Assembly (NCBI RefSeq): GCF_946151055.1
Contig: NZ_CAMGYZ010000007.1
Location: 62,001-126,000 of the forward strand
Source of the DNA: Bacillus sp. Marseille-Q3570
GTDB taxonomy: Bacteria; Bacillota; Bacilli; Bacillales; Fictibacillaceae
Direction of reading: 5' to 3'
DNA: 64,000 bases
Shown here: in pieces, positions 30,251 through 40,398 of the stretch
Numbering within the stretch: position 1 is the first letter of the stretch
How the letters are laid out: every line of letters begins with the position of its first letter
The notes under the pieces: generated by a model
What the model was told of the DNA's origin: nothing
The model's database searches: none
What the model saw: only the letters and a program-made list of their open reading frames with translations
Translations under genes and position numbers: made by a program

Positions 30251-31468
30251 GTGTGGAGAAACCGTAATTTCATATTGCTCATGTTCGGTTTAGCGGTTTC
30301 AAGTACAGGACTTTGGGTTGGGATCATTGGAAATCTGGAGTTCTTACAGAAGAATGTAGAATCATCATTTTTACAAGCACTTATCATTTTATCAGGATTT
30401 TTAGTCGGTATATTCCTTGCTCCGATGGCTGGACGGGTGATTGATCGAAGCATCAAAAGGAACATTTTGATTTACGCTGGAATCGCCAGGTGTATCGCGA
30501 TTTTATTCATGTATATGGCGATTGCGGAAAACTCGGTTTGGTGGATGTTGGCATACACGTTCGTGATCGGGATATCCGGAACGTTTTCCAATCCTGCCAT
30601 GCAAACCATGATCCCATTGATTGTTCCGAAAAAGCAGCTCCTTGAAGCGAACAGTGTGAACGTCAATATTTTCACTGGGGCAAGGATTGTAGGAACAGCA
30701 CTTGGTGGTGTGATGCTCGTTGGGATGTCCCTTTTTTCCCTTTATACGGTAACGCTCATTTCCTACGTGCTTCTTCTGATCAGTACCTTTTTCATCAAAG
30801 TGGATGAAGAGCCGAAGAAAGTGGACAAAATGGCGAAAAAGGAAAACTTCCTTACTACGATACGGGAATTGTATCCGATTGTCAGGAAACAGCCCATGGT
30901 GGTGTATGGTATCTTCCTGTTAATGCCCGCATTCTTGTTTTTAGCCGGATTCAACCTGATGGTGATCGAAATCAGTGAGCTTCAAGATAACCCTGGTATA
31001 AAAGGAATCCTCTACACCACAGAAGGGCTTTGTGTGTTCATCGGTACTTTCCTGGCCGGTAAATTTTTCAAAGATAATCCGAAATTGACGTATATGTTTG
31101 CGATCACTTTCATCATTGCCACAGCACAGACAACGTTATTTTTAGCGGATCATCCTATGATGTCCATCTTTTCTTTCGGTCTCTTCGGTTTGGCGGCAGG
31201 GACACTTTTTCCAGTAGTGACGACAATATTCCAAACAGAAGTTCCATCTGATTACCACGGCCGTTTCTTCTCCATCAAAGGGATGGTTGATAATATCATT
31301 TTCCAGGCACTGATGCTGTTGACAGGCTTGTTCTTAGATACAATCGGATTCAAATATATGGTCATCGGGTTTGGAGCCATTTCATTCATATTCGTGACCA
31401 TCATAATGGTACGTCATTTGACAACGACAACTCGGAAAAAAGGAAAATCTGTCGCTTTACCAAGATAA
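30251..31468 (+). CDS. MFS transporter
   Basis: This 405-residue membrane protein has about 12 helices and starts at GTG 30251 (MWRNRNFILLMFGLAVSSTG) after AGAGGGGA. The loop after helix 2 reads GRVIDRSIKRN, a variant of the MFS motif A (GxLaDrxGrkr). It resembles the MdfA/macrolide-efflux branch (YfmO/YxiO-like). The substrate is unknown; drug or metabolite export is the usual role. It is monocistronic with a terminator. Confidence 0.87.
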   Translation: MWRNRNFILLMFGLAVSSTGLWVGIIGNLEFLQKNVESSFLQALIILSGFLVGIFLAPMAGRVIDRSIKRNILIYAGIARCIAILFMYMAIAENSVWWMLAYTFVIGISGTFSNPAMQTMIPLIVPKKQLLEANSVNVNIFTGARIVGTALGGVMLVGMSLFSLYTVTLISYVLLLISTFFIKVDEEPKKVDKMAKKENFLTTIRELYPIVRKQPMVVYGIFLLMPAFLFLAGFNLMVIEISELQDNPGIKGILYTTEGLCVFIGTFLAGKFFKDNPKLTYMFAITFIIATAQTTLFLADHPMMSIFSFGLFGLAAGTLFPVVTTIFQTEVPSDYHGRFFSIKGMVDNIIFQALMLLTGLFLDTIGFKYMVIGFGAISFIFVTIIMVRHLTTTTRKKGKSVALPR

Positions 31469-31485
31469 ATGTCGAACGATTTTTA

Positions 31486-31516
31486 AGGTGCAAAAATTAT
31501 TTTTTGCATCTTTTTA
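31486..31516 (+). terminator. Terminator of the MFS gene
   Basis: GGTGCAAAAA (31487-31496) pairs with TTTTTGCATC (31501-31510), followed by TTTTTAT. Confidence 0.8.
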
Positions 31517-31629
31517 TATGCCTTGAAAAAATGTTGGTATTAAAGGGTTTTTAGTTCTTTTGACCTTGAAAAAACCGAGCATATTATTTGACAAAAGTTA
31601 CAAAGGATTAAATTTTCTTTAAAAACATC

Positions 31630-31658
31630 TTGAATGTTTGTTTGGATAATTTTATAAT
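31630..31658 (+). promoter_or_regulatory. Sigma-A promoter of the app operon
   Basis: TTGAAT (31630-31635) and a perfect TATAAT (31653-31658) are separated by 17 nt, about 85 nt before appD. A TTGACA at 31588 lacks a good partner. Confidence 0.65.
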
Positions 31659-31743
31659 GTTTTAAAATAATTCAAAAAGTTTGAAAATTTTCACATTAGA
31701 CAAAAAACACGTCGAAGGTACTACTTAAAGGGGGTTTGGCTGT

Positions 31744-32760
31744 TTGGAGGAACTATTACAAGTCTCAAATCTAAAGACCTATTTTTTCGACAAAAGGAAA
31801 ACAGTAAAAGCAGTTGATGGAATTGATTTCAAGATACATAAAGGTGAAACGCTCGCCCTTGTCGGAGAATCAGGCTGCGGAAAGAGTATGACCTCATTGT
31901 CGATCATGCGGCTGGTCCCGGAACCACACGGGAAAATCGTAGAGGGTGATGTTTATCTCGAAGGAAAGAATCTAGTTGGCCTCTCTGAAAATGAGATGTG
32001 TAAAGTACGCGGGAATGACATATCGATGATTTTCCAGGAACCGATGACCTCTCTCAACCCGGTTTTGACGATAGGTGAACAGATTGTAGAAGTCATTACA
32101 TACCACAAACGATTACCGCGTAAGAAAGCAGTACAACAAGCTATCGAACTATTGAAACTAGTCGGTATTCCACGAGCAGAATCAATCATATCAGACTATC
32201 CTCACCGTCTCTCAGGTGGAATGAGACAACGTGTCATGATCGCTATGGCCATGAGTTGCGATCCCAAGCTTCTCATTGCTGATGAACCTACCACAGCACT
32301 CGATGTTACCATCCAAGCACAAATCCTTGACATCATGAAAGATTTATCTAAAAAAGTGAATACGTCGATTCTCCTGATCACGCATGATTTAGGTGTCGTA
32401 TCCGAATTGGCGGAACGAGTCATTGTCATGTATGCCGGACAAATCGTCGAACAAGCAACTGTTGATGACATCTTTGAGGAACCATTGCACCCCTATACCC
32501 AGGGGCTGGTATCTTCAGTACCTGACATCGATGGGGAAATCGGGAGGCTTAATCCAATCAAGGGAAATGTTCCTACTCCTGAGGAGATGCCGAAAGGGTG
32601 TCGCTTCGCACCCAGGTGTGAACATGCATTCGATCGTTGCTTTTCAGAACAACCTCAATTACTAGAGAAAAAATATGGGACAAGAGCAGTACGCTGTTTC
32701 TTGTACGAGGATGAAAAGGGGGCTGGAAATGCAGGGGATGAGCAATACACTCACCGTTGA
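31744..32760 (+). CDS. appD: Oligopeptide ABC transporter ATPase (AppD/DppD type)
   Basis: This 338-residue ATPase has Walker A GESGCGKS (near 37-44), Q-loop, signature [15 protein letters not shown] and Walker [13 protein letters not shown]. The C-terminal region with [20 protein letters not shown] and several Cys is the oligopeptide/dipeptide-transporter extension. It starts at TTG 31744 behind AAAGGGGGT. It is the first of five transporter genes in the order D-F-A-B-C, as in the B. subtilis app operon. It overlaps appF by 32 nt. Confidence 0.9.
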   Translation: MEELLQVSNLKTYFFDKRKTVKAVDGIDFKIHKGETLALVGESGCGKSMTSLSIMRLVPEPHGKIVEGDVYLEGKNLVGLSENEMCKVRGNDISMIFQEPMTSLNPVLTIGEQIVEVITYHKRLPRKKAVQQAIELLKLVGIPRAESIISDYPHRLSGGMRQRVMIAMAMSCDPKLLIADEPTTALDVTIQAQILDIMKDLSKKVNTSILLITHDLGVVSELAERVIVMYAGQIVEQATVDDIFEEPLHPYTQGLVSSVPDIDGEIGRLNPIKGNVPTPEEMPKGCRFAPRCEHAFDRCFSEQPQLLEKKYGTRAVRCFLYEDEKGAGNAGDEQYTHR

Positions 32761-33754
32761 TCCAAATTCAGACCATACAAATGGAACGATCCTTGAAGTG
32801 GACAACTTAAAGATGCATTTTCCAATAAAGGCCGGTCTGATGCAGAAGACAGTCGGTCAAGTGAAAGCTGTCGATGGAATCTCTTTCAAGTTAAGAAAAG
32901 GAGAGACACTGGGAATCGTCGGTGAATCTGGATGTGGAAAATCTACATTGGGACGAGCAATCATACGACTTTATAAACCTAGCAGTGGAAAAGTCCTTTT
33001 CAATAATCAAGACATCTCGTCCTTATCAGAAGGAGAGCTTCGAAAATCAGTCAGAAGACGAATGCAGATGATCTTCCAGGATCCTTTCGCATCATTGAAC
33101 CCAAGGAAGACGCTTGGGACAAGCATCATGGAACCTCTTAAAACCCATAAATCCGGTTCTGCGGCGGAAAGGAAGGAAAAGGTCGACCGGTTACTTGATA
33201 CTGTCGGATTGAATCCTTCGTTTGCAAATCGTTATCCTCATGAGTTTTCAGGTGGTCAGCGGCAACGGATCGGAATCGCAAGAGCTCTTGCCCTCAATCC
33301 AGACCTGATGATTGCAGATGAACCTGTATCGGCATTAGACGTTTCCATTCAAGCACAAATCATCAACTTGATGGAAGATTTGCAAGATGAATTCAACCTT
33401 ACATATCTTTTCATCTCTCATGATTTGAGCGTAGTCCGTCATATATCAGACCGCGTGGGTGTGATGTATTTAGGAAACATGATGGAATTAGCTGATAAAC
33501 ATGATTTGTACAGGGAGCCATTACATCCATATACACAGGCACTGATGTCAGCTGTACCAGTGCCAAGGAAGAAAGGCCAGATCAAACGGGAGCGGATCAT
33601 CCTGTCAGGTGATTTGCCGAGTCCATCCAACCCACCGAAAGGCTGCGTATTCCATACACGTTGTCCTGCAGCGATGGATATTTGCAAGCAGGAAGTTCCG
33701 AAGTTCCAGGAGGTACACCCGAATCACTATGTTGCTTGTCATCTCTATGAATAG
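32729..33754 (+). CDS. appF: Oligopeptide ABC transporter ATPase (AppF/DppF type)
   Basis: This 341-residue second ATPase of the peptide importer has Walker [10 protein letters not shown], signature [15 protein letters not shown] and Walker [13 protein letters not shown], and the C-terminal [20 protein letters not shown] extension. AAGGGGGC at 32716-32723 points to ATG 32729, not the longer ORF start at 32675. It would pair with AppD to power the AppBC channel. Confidence 0.9.
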   Translation: MQGMSNTLTVDPNSDHTNGTILEVDNLKMHFPIKAGLMQKTVGQVKAVDGISFKLRKGETLGIVGESGCGKSTLGRAIIRLYKPSSGKVLFNNQDISSLSEGELRKSVRRRMQMIFQDPFASLNPRKTLGTSIMEPLKTHKSGSAAERKEKVDRLLDTVGLNPSFANRYPHEFSGGQRQRIGIARALALNPDLMIADEPVSALDVSIQAQIINLMEDLQDEFNLTYLFISHDLSVVRHISDRVGVMYLGNMMELADKHDLYREPLHPYTQALMSAVPVPRKKGQIKRERIILSGDLPSPSNPPKGCVFHTRCPAAMDICKQEVPKFQEVHPNHYVACHLYE

Positions 33755-33849
33755 AGTGTAGACATTTTTACTACGTGAAGGGGGGAGAGCAGAATCGTTT
33801 CCGTGTTTTGTAAGTCTGAGTCTTTTAAAAAATAAGGGGGGATTAGTTA

Positions 33850-35508
33850 ATGAAGGGTAATAAGAAATTCCATCTACTATTAGTATTGACGTTCGTGTTT
33901 TCGCTGTTTCTGGCTGCATGTAATGCAAATCCGGATTCTGAGGAGGGCAATGAAGGAAACAATGGCACCGATGATGGTGAAACAACTGAAGAGGCATCAG
34001 GTGAACCACAAGAAGGCGGTGACATCATAGTTGGATCGATTGGTGCTCCGACAATCTTCAATGACCTCTACTCAACAGATATTTCAAGCTCTGATATTTC
34101 AGGTTGGCTCTATGATGGATTGATTACGTATGATGAAAACTTAGAACCTAAAGGTGTCATCGCGAAGGATTGGGAAACTTCCGAAGATGGTACGGAGTGG
34201 ACGATCACGTTAAATGAAGGGATTACGTTCCATGATGGTGAACCATTGACTGCTGATGATGTCGTATTCACCTACAGCATTCCGCTAAGCGAGGATTATT
34301 CAGGCGCACGTGCTTCTGATTTTGAAAAAATAGAATCTATCGAAGCCGAAGGTGATACTACGGTCAAGATCAAACTAAGTGAGCCGTATGCTCCATTCCT
34401 GGGAACGTTAAGTTATGGAATCTTGCCGGAGCATATTTTGAAAGATGTGCCGATCGCAGAACTTGGTGAACATGAATTCAATACGAAAAGTCCTGTCGGC
34501 TCCGGTCCTTTCAAATTTGTTGAATGGAAAGAAGGCCAATATGTAAAAGTTGAAGCCTTTGAAGATTATTTCCAAGGACGTCCATACTTAGACACGATTA
34601 CTTATAAGATCGTACCAGATGCAAATGCCTTGATGACTCAGGTCCAAGCTGGGGATGTACATGAAGCTGCAGTCCAGTCACAAGACCTTGCCACAGCACA
34701 AAAGTTAGCTGATGAAGGAAAAATCAATTTATCAACAGAACTTTCACTTGCATACACATACATCGGCTGGAATATGGCAAATGACATGTTCAAGGATGAA
34801 AAAGTCCGTCAAGCTTTGACAATGGCCATCGATCGTGAATCCATCATCGAAGCGGTTTTAGGCGGTGACGGTGAGATTGCTCATATTCCTGAAAGTCCAT
34901 TGAGCTGGGCATATAACGAAGATGTACCGAAATTCGATTATAACGTTGAAGAAGCGAAGAAACTTCTAGAAGAAGCAGGTTGGACTCCAGGAGATGACGG
35001 GATTTTAGAAAAAGATGGGAAGAAATTCTCCTTTGAATTGAAGACGAACCAGGGTAACAAAGCACGTGAACAGATCGCTCAAGTAACGCAAGAACAATTG
35101 AAAGAGGTCGGTATCGAAGTGAAGCCTACCATCATGGAATGGAGTGCTTTCATTGAAGAAGTCACCGAGAAAAAAGATTTCGATGCAGTCATTTTAGGTT
35201 GGAGCCTGTCAACTGATCCAGACCCGACAGCTCTATGGCACTCAAAAGAAATTGAAGCAGGACTTAACTTTGTCGCTTTCTCTGATCCAGAATTGGACAA
35301 GTTGATGGAAAAGAATACGCAAGTACTGGATCAAGAAGAACGTAAAGATATCATTGGTGAAATCCAAGCAGGCATCGCTGAACAACAGCCTTACACCTTC
35401 TTGTATTATCCAAATGATCACTATGCGTTGGATGCAAACCTGAAAGGTCATGTGCATCATCCGTCCAGTGAATTCTATATGATTGAAAAATGGTGGTTGG
35501 AACAATAA
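33850..35508 (+). CDS. appA: Peptide-binding lipoprotein (AppA/DppE type)
   Basis: This 552-residue extracellular lipoprotein has a signal with lipobox LFLAAC (Cys 24), then an acidic Glu/Asp/Asn/Gly-rich linker, then the SBP family 5 domain (DGLITYDENLEPKGVIAKDW, GITFHDGEPLTADDVVFTYS). It captures peptides for the AppBC channel. RBS AAGGGGGG precedes ATG 33850. A stem-loop follows before the permease genes, which fits the usual excess of binding protein over permease. Confidence 0.92.
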   Translation: MKGNKKFHLLLVLTFVFSLFLAACNANPDSEEGNEGNNGTDDGETTEEASGEPQEGGDIIVGSIGAPTIFNDLYSTDISSSDISGWLYDGLITYDENLEPKGVIAKDWETSEDGTEWTITLNEGITFHDGEPLTADDVVFTYSIPLSEDYSGARASDFEKIESIEAEGDTTVKIKLSEPYAPFLGTLSYGILPEHILKDVPIAELGEHEFNTKSPVGSGPFKFVEWKEGQYVKVEAFEDYFQGRPYLDTITYKIVPDANALMTQVQAGDVHEAAVQSQDLATAQKLADEGKINLSTELSLAYTYIGWNMANDMFKDEKVRQALTMAIDRESIIEAVLGGDGEIAHIPESPLSWAYNEDVPKFDYNVEEAKKLLEEAGWTPGDDGILEKDGKKFSFELKTNQGNKAREQIAQVTQEQLKEVGIEVKPTIMEWSAFIEEVTEKKDFDAVILGWSLSTDPDPTALWHSKEIEAGLNFVAFSDPELDKLMEKNTQVLDQEERKDIIGEIQAGIAEQQPYTFLYYPNDHYALDANLKGHVHHPSSEFYMIEKWWLEQ

Positions 35509-35524
35509 TCGTTCGATTGTTTGA

Positions 35525-35572
35525 AAGAGGATGGATAGAGCCTCATATTGATGTGCTTTATCCATCTCTTTA
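35525..35572 (+). terminator. Intercistronic stem-loop after appA (attenuator)
   Basis: GATGGATA (35530-35537) pairs with TATCCATC (35559-35566), with flanking AGAG/CTCT support, then TTTATTT. Inside the operon it probably gives partial termination or 3' stabilisation of appA mRNA. Confidence 0.65.
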
Positions 35573-35685
35573 TTTAACAGGTTAGAATTTCACAAGATCT
35601 TAAAATTAGAGATTTTCCGCCTATACATAATGCTGGGCGAATCAAGGATCAGCTTCTTAGAATTTAGATGAAGGGGGATGTGGAA

Positions 35686-36636
35686 ATGCTCTCATATATC
35701 GTTCGCCGTGTATTGATGGCGATCCCATTATTAATTGGTATTTCGATTTTATCTTTTGCAATCATCCAATTAGCACCAGGAGACCCGACCACACTTTTGA
35801 TGGATCCAAAAATCAAGCCTTCCGATAAACAAGCATTCATCGAAAAGTATGGTTTGGACGACCCGGTTCATATCCAATATTTGAAGTGGGTAGGGAATAT
35901 GGTGCAAGGTGATTTTGGTCAATCCCTTATACGACGGGGGACAGATGTTTCTTATTTAATTATGGAACGTCTCCCTAATACCCTATTCCTGATGCTGGTT
36001 TCAACATTTCTCGCTGTACTGATATCGGTCCCATTCGGAATATTATCAGCACGTAAACCTTATTCATTGACGGATTATTCGGTTACGTTCACGTCCTTCT
36101 TAGGACTTGCTACACCAAACTTTTGGCTGGGATTAGTATTGATCATGTTCTTCGCAGTGCAGCTTGGATGGCTCCCGACCGGCGGTATCGCAACACTCAA
36201 TCAACCTTTCAGTCTTTGGGATCGGATTCTCCATCTGATCATGCCTGCCTTTGTACTGGCCACAGCTGATATGGCCGCTCTCACGCGTTATACAAGGACA
36301 AGTATGTTGGAAGTGCTGAAGCAGGATTATATTCGGACAGCCCGTGCTAAAGGTTTTAAAGAAAAGAAAGTGGTTTATAAACACGGCTTGAGAAATGGAT
36401 TGATTCCGATCATTACGATTTTTGGTCTTTTGTTGCCGTCGTTCTTTGCAGGGACTGTAATCGTAGAAAAGATCTTCAACTGGCCTGGTATTGGATTGTT
36501 GTTCGTGGATGCTGCATTCCAGCGTGATTATCCTGTGATCATGGCGATTACTGTAATCGCTGCTACCTTGACGGTAATAGGTAATCTGATCGCTGATATT
36601 CTCTATGCGGTGTTTGATCCAAGAATCGAGTATTAA
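35686..36636 (+). CDS. appB: Peptide ABC transporter permease (AppB/DppB type)
   Basis: This 316-residue membrane protein has six or so helices. It starts MLSYIVRRVLMAIPLLIGIS, contains the EAA-loop region DYIRTARAKGFKEKKVVYKH (contact for the ATPases), and ends DILYAVFDPRIEY, all typical of DppB/OppB. AAGGGGGATG gives ATG 35686, better than ATG 35668. Confidence 0.92.
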   Translation: MLSYIVRRVLMAIPLLIGISILSFAIIQLAPGDPTTLLMDPKIKPSDKQAFIEKYGLDDPVHIQYLKWVGNMVQGDFGQSLIRRGTDVSYLIMERLPNTLFLMLVSTFLAVLISVPFGILSARKPYSLTDYSVTFTSFLGLATPNFWLGLVLIMFFAVQLGWLPTGGIATLNQPFSLWDRILHLIMPAFVLATADMAALTRYTRTSMLEVLKQDYIRTARAKGFKEKKVVYKHGLRNGLIPIITIFGLLLPSFFAGTVIVEKIFNWPGIGLLFVDAAFQRDYPVIMAITVIAATLTVIGNLIADILYAVFDPRIEY

Positions 36637-36648
36637 AGGGGGATAAAC

Positions 36649-37575
36649 ATGTCACAGCCTGAAAAACAATTACGCCCTGGTGTACCTGTCCATCCAGAGC
36701 CACTTCCGCCAGATCCACTACCAAAGCCAGAAACATTGACAAGACTTACTGTAGAAAAATTCCTGAAAAACAAATTGGCCGTGATTGGATTGATCACTTT
36801 AGTGTTGATTATTCTGGCCGCCATATTCGCGCCTTATTTGACACCCTATGAGCCAAGTAATCAGGAATTATTGAAGAGATTGACACCGCCGAATGGTGAA
36901 CATTGGCTTGGTGTAGATACACTCGGTAGAGATATGTACACGAGAATGCTTTATGGAGCAAGAGTATCACTACTCGTCGGATTTGCCTCAGTAACTGTCT
37001 CTATTTTCATAGGGACCATTGTCGGGGCAATTGCCGGGTACTATGGTGGTGTCGTTGACGCATTTCTCATGCGTGTCGTTGACGTATTCCTATCGATTCC
37101 AAGTCTCTTCTTTTTGATTACAGTCGTTACGATCTTTGAACCGAGCCTTACAATGTTGATTCTTGCCTTTGCATTGTTCGGTTGGACAACGACAGCGCGG
37201 CTAGTCAGGGGAGAATTTTTGACCTTGAGATCAAGGGAATTCGTTTTGGCAGCGAAAACGATGGGCGTAAGAAGTTCGAAAATCATCTTTTCGCACATTT
37301 TACCGAACGCGATGGGACCGGTAATCGTAACGGCAACCCTCTATGTCGGTATCATCATATTGGCTGAGTCAGCCTTAAGTTATTTAGGCCTCGGTGTTCA
37401 GCCGCCGACACCAAGCTGGGGGAACATGCTTCAGGATGCCCAAAACATAACGATCATGTATACGGCACCGTGGTATCCGATCTTCCCAGGGGTGATGATT
37501 TTGATTACAGTACTGGCATTCAACTTTGTCGGTGATGGTTTAAGAGATGCATTCGACCCGAAAATGAAATCATAA
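36649..37575 (+). CDS. appC: Peptide ABC transporter permease (AppC/DppC type)
   Basis: This 308-residue second permease has a Pro-rich cytoplasmic start, then [20 protein letters not shown] and about five more helices. The EAA loop [20 protein letters not shown] is followed by HILPNAMGP, and the end is [24 protein letters not shown] precedes ATG 36649, 12 nt after appB. Confidence 0.93.
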   Translation: MSQPEKQLRPGVPVHPEPLPPDPLPKPETLTRLTVEKFLKNKLAVIGLITLVLIILAAIFAPYLTPYEPSNQELLKRLTPPNGEHWLGVDTLGRDMYTRMLYGARVSLLVGFASVTVSIFIGTIVGAIAGYYGGVVDAFLMRVVDVFLSIPSLFFLITVVTIFEPSLTMLILAFALFGWTTTARLVRGEFLTLRSREFVLAAKTMGVRSSKIIFSHILPNAMGPVIVTATLYVGIIILAESALSYLGLGVQPPTPSWGNMLQDAQNITIMYTAPWYPIFPGVMILITVLAFNFVGDGLRDAFDPKMKS

Positions 37576-37600
37576 CCAAAGAGTCAAAAGGAGGCTGGAA

Positions 37601-39580
37601 ATGGATCAGTTAAATGGAATAAACATTGAAGATCTTTTCAAATTGAAATTTGTCAGTGATCCACAATTATCTCCTGATGGGACCCGCCTTGCCTATGTGG
37701 TAAAAGAAATCAATGGTGAAAAGAAGTATCAATCGCACATTCATTTGCTGAATGTCGGTACAAAAAAATCTGTACGTTGGACGAGTGGCAGTTCAATGGA
37801 TACTGCACCGAGATGGTCACCTGATGGAATGTCGTTGCTCTTTATGTCAAACCGGACAGGGAAAAACCAATTATGGCTCATTTCATCTGAAGGAGGAGAG
37901 CCGGAGCAACTGACACATGTTGAAAATGGTGTTTCCAACCCGATATGGCATCCAGAAGGACACTCGATTCTTTATCATTACACAGTTACGGATAATGAAG
38001 ATGAAAAGCCGATTGTAGTCGATAAATTGAAGTATAAAGCGGATGGGAAAGCGGCACTGACCTATCAATCTTACCTACATATCGGTGAAATTTCACTAAA
38101 GGATCGGGAAGTAAGAAACTTGTCCGAGGGTGACCATGATCATGTGAATGCCTGCTATACAACCGACGGTAAGGGAATTGTTTACGCAAAGTTCGATGAA
38201 GACGTGCCAGGTTCTTACCGCCGTTCGCATATTTATTATTACGAATTCGGAGGCACACCTGTCAGAATCTCGGAACTCGATGGGACAGTTGCCCATCCGA
38301 TCTGTTCACCGGATGGCAGGTACGTTGCTTATGTCGGGCATGATCAATCATACGGCGGGGCCACATACAGTGAAATTTTCCTTTATGACTGGGAAAAATC
38401 CACTACCGAATGTTTGACGGAAAAACTGGATATTCAGGTCGGGGACATGATGATCAGTGACCTTCATGCTGTGGAACCATCTCCTCATTTGACCTGGAGC
38501 AGCAATAGCGAATCGCTCTACTTCCTTGCGAGTGAATTTGGAAATACAGAGTTGTACTCGATTGATCTGTTCAGAAATGTCGATAAGATTGTGGAAGGGG
38601 ACAGGCACATCTTCCAATATGCATTAGAGGATAGTACGAAGGATGTGTATCTTGCTGTCAGTACACCTGCGCACCCAGGTGACATCGTACGTCATGATAT
38701 CAACAGTTTAATGGAAGAACCGATCACCTATCATAACGAAACTTTCCTGAATGACATCAAAGTTTCAGTCCCGGAGTCGGTCCAATTTCCAAGTCAGGAT
38801 GGAACGGTGATTCATGGTTGGCTTCTCAAACCGAATAATTTTAAAAAAGGTGAGAAATATCCACTCATTCTTGAAATTCATGGCGGCCCGCATATGATGT
38901 ATGGAAATACTTTTTTCCATGAATTCCAGGTGTTGACCTCAAAAGGATACGGTGTCTTATATCTGAACCCGCGGGGAAGCCATGGTTATGGACAATCATT
39001 TGTTGATGCTTGCAGAAGCGATTATGGTGGCGGAGATTATCAAGATCTCATGGCTGGTGTGGATCATGCACTTGAAAGTTATGAATGGATCGATCCGGAA
39101 CAGCTATTTGTTACCGGTGGCAGTTATGGCGGGTTCATGACCAACTGGATCGTCGGAAATACAAGTCGTTTCAAGGCTGCTGTAACTCAACGATCTATTT
39201 GTAACTGGCATAGCTTTTACGGTGTCAGTGATATCGGCTATTTCTTTACAGAGGGTGAAATTGGCGCCCATATGGAAGAAGATCCTGAAAAGTTGTGGTA
39301 TCATTCGCCTATCCGTCTCGTCAAGCAAATTGAGACGCCACTTCTCATCCTGCATGGAGAGAGGGATTATCGATGCCCGATTGAACAAGCCGAGCAGTTA
39401 TTCGTTGCTTTGAAGCAACAGAATAAGACCACACGTTTTGTTCGTTTCCCAGGTGCTGATCACAATCTTTCCCGCTCAGGAGATCCAGCAATGAGAGTGG
39501 CGAGACTTGAACAAATCGTTGGCTGGTTCGACCACTATCGAGTCGGGGCAAAAACAACGGAAATGGCAAAAACAAAATAA
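37601..39580 (+). CDS. S9 family prolyl oligopeptidase / acylaminoacyl-peptidase
   Basis: This 659-residue serine peptidase has an N-terminal beta-propeller of WD40/TolB-like repeats (SPDGTRLAYV, SPDGMSLLFMSNRTGKNQLW, SPDGRYVAYVGHD) and a C-terminal alpha/beta-hydrolase domain with nucleophile Ser in TGGSYGGFMTNW (near 508), Asp in HGERDYRCP (near 588) and His in GADHNLSRSG (near 620). There is no signal, so it is cytoplasmic. It is YuxL-like. It starts 25 nt after appC with RBS AAAGGAGG and most likely belongs to the same operon, cutting the peptides that AppDFABC imports. Confidence 0.92.
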   Translation: MDQLNGINIEDLFKLKFVSDPQLSPDGTRLAYVVKEINGEKKYQSHIHLLNVGTKKSVRWTSGSSMDTAPRWSPDGMSLLFMSNRTGKNQLWLISSEGGEPEQLTHVENGVSNPIWHPEGHSILYHYTVTDNEDEKPIVVDKLKYKADGKAALTYQSYLHIGEISLKDREVRNLSEGDHDHVNACYTTDGKGIVYAKFDEDVPGSYRRSHIYYYEFGGTPVRISELDGTVAHPICSPDGRYVAYVGHDQSYGGATYSEIFLYDWEKSTTECLTEKLDIQVGDMMISDLHAVEPSPHLTWSSNSESLYFLASEFGNTELYSIDLFRNVDKIVEGDRHIFQYALEDSTKDVYLAVSTPAHPGDIVRHDINSLMEEPITYHNETFLNDIKVSVPESVQFPSQDGTVIHGWLLKPNNFKKGEKYPLILEIHGGPHMMYGNTFFHEFQVLTSKGYGVLYLNPRGSHGYGQSFVDACRSDYGGGDYQDLMAGVDHALESYEWIDPEQLFVTGGSYGGFMTNWIVGNTSRFKAAVTQRSICNWHSFYGVSDIGYFFTEGEIGAHMEEDPEKLWYHSPIRLVKQIETPLLILHGERDYRCPIEQAEQLFVALKQQNKTTRFVRFPGADHNLSRSGDPAMRVARLEQIVGWFDHYRVGAKTTEMAKTK

Positions 39581-39593
39581 ATTAAAGTTGATG

Positions 39594-39650
39594 AGTCTGA
39601 CATTGAACGTAGCTTTTGACTGGAAGCTGCTCAAATGCCAGACTTTTTAT
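39594..39650 (+). terminator. Terminator of the app operon
   Basis: AGTCTGACATTGA (39594-39606) pairs with its near complement ending in CCAGACT (39631-39644), with an inner AGCT/AGCT arm, followed by TTTTTATTT. Confidence 0.7.
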
Positions 39651-39704
39651 TTGTATTTAGGTTTGATTACATTGTGGTATTAATTATTGTAGGTCGATCT
39701 TACT

Positions 39705-39872
39705 AAATTGCTCAAGAAGGCCCTTAAATTGCTCAAGATGGCATCAAAATTGCTCAAGAAGACCCTGAAATTGCTCAAGATGGCATCAAAATTGCTCAAG
39801 AAGGCCCTTAAATTGCTCAAGATGGCATCAAAATTGCTCAAGATCGCATCAAAATTACTCAGGCACAAAACA
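39705..39872. repeat. Tandem array, exact 21-nt period, seven units plus a partial
   Basis: Seven units of exactly 21 nt run from 39705 to 39851, all built on AAATTGCTCAAGA. Two unit types nearly alternate (ending AGGCCCTT or AGACCCTG, versus TGGCATCA), so a 42-nt higher-order repeat is visible. A partial eighth unit follows. The unit and its ACT prefix match the array at 3905. Both strands are open in one frame (7-residue repeats), which gives spurious ORFs. It lies between the app terminator and the HIT gene. Confidence 0.93.
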
Positions 39873-39993
39873 AAAACGCTCAACCTCCCCCAAAAATTGC
39901 TCGATCACCCCTAAAAAGAAGGGTTTCAGGAACCAGAAACCGAAATAATGAGGTGTAAGTCAATCAAAAATGACATCAATTGAGGAGGCTGAC

Positions 39994-40395
39994 ATGAAAG
40001 ATTGTCCATTTTGTAATCCAGGAAAAGATCCTGAACAAAATATTGTCTTTGAGAACGAGCATTGTTATTTTTTGCTTCATCCTAAGCATCAGGAAGTTCT
40101 ACAAGGAGCGGGTGTCATCGTTCCGAAAGTCCATCAGAAAGACGCATTTGCACTCACCAAAGAAGAATGGGAGGCTACGAACGATCTACTTCAGAAGGCG
40201 AAACTATACATAGACGAAAAGTATCGACCAGACGGGTATACGTTAGGTTGGAATGTCGGTGAAGTTTCCAATCAAACCATCCTCCATGCCCATTTCCATA
40301 TCATTCCCCGCTATGAAGATGAACCGCATGCTGGTAAAGGATTGCGTTATTGGCTGAAACAACGCGAAAACAAACGTCCCATAGAGAGTAGGTAA
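39994..40395 (+). CDS. HIT family nucleotide-binding protein
   Basis: This 133-residue histidine-triad protein has the motif HAHFHIIPRY near residues 95-104, preceded by LGWNVGEVSNQTILH. HIT proteins hydrolyse AMP-linked or dinucleoside polyphosphate substrates. N-terminal Cys residues (CPFC at 4-7) can bind zinc in Bacillus Hit. TGAGGAGGC precedes ATG 39994, which I prefer to ATG 39970. The methyltransferase gene starts 3 nt after its stop. Confidence 0.9.
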   Translation: MKDCPFCNPGKDPEQNIVFENEHCYFLLHPKHQEVLQGAGVIVPKVHQKDAFALTKEEWEATNDLLQKAKLYIDEKYRPDGYTLGWNVGEVSNQTILHAHFHIIPRYEDEPHAGKGLRYWLKQRENKRPIESR

Positions 40396-40398
40396 ATC

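Noticed and set aside
39680-39914. Two overlapping ORFs on opposite strands with 7-residue repeats (LLKMASK type)
   Set aside because: They are the in-frame translation of the 21-nt tandem array; no RBS, and the same openness on both strands is a by-product of the period.
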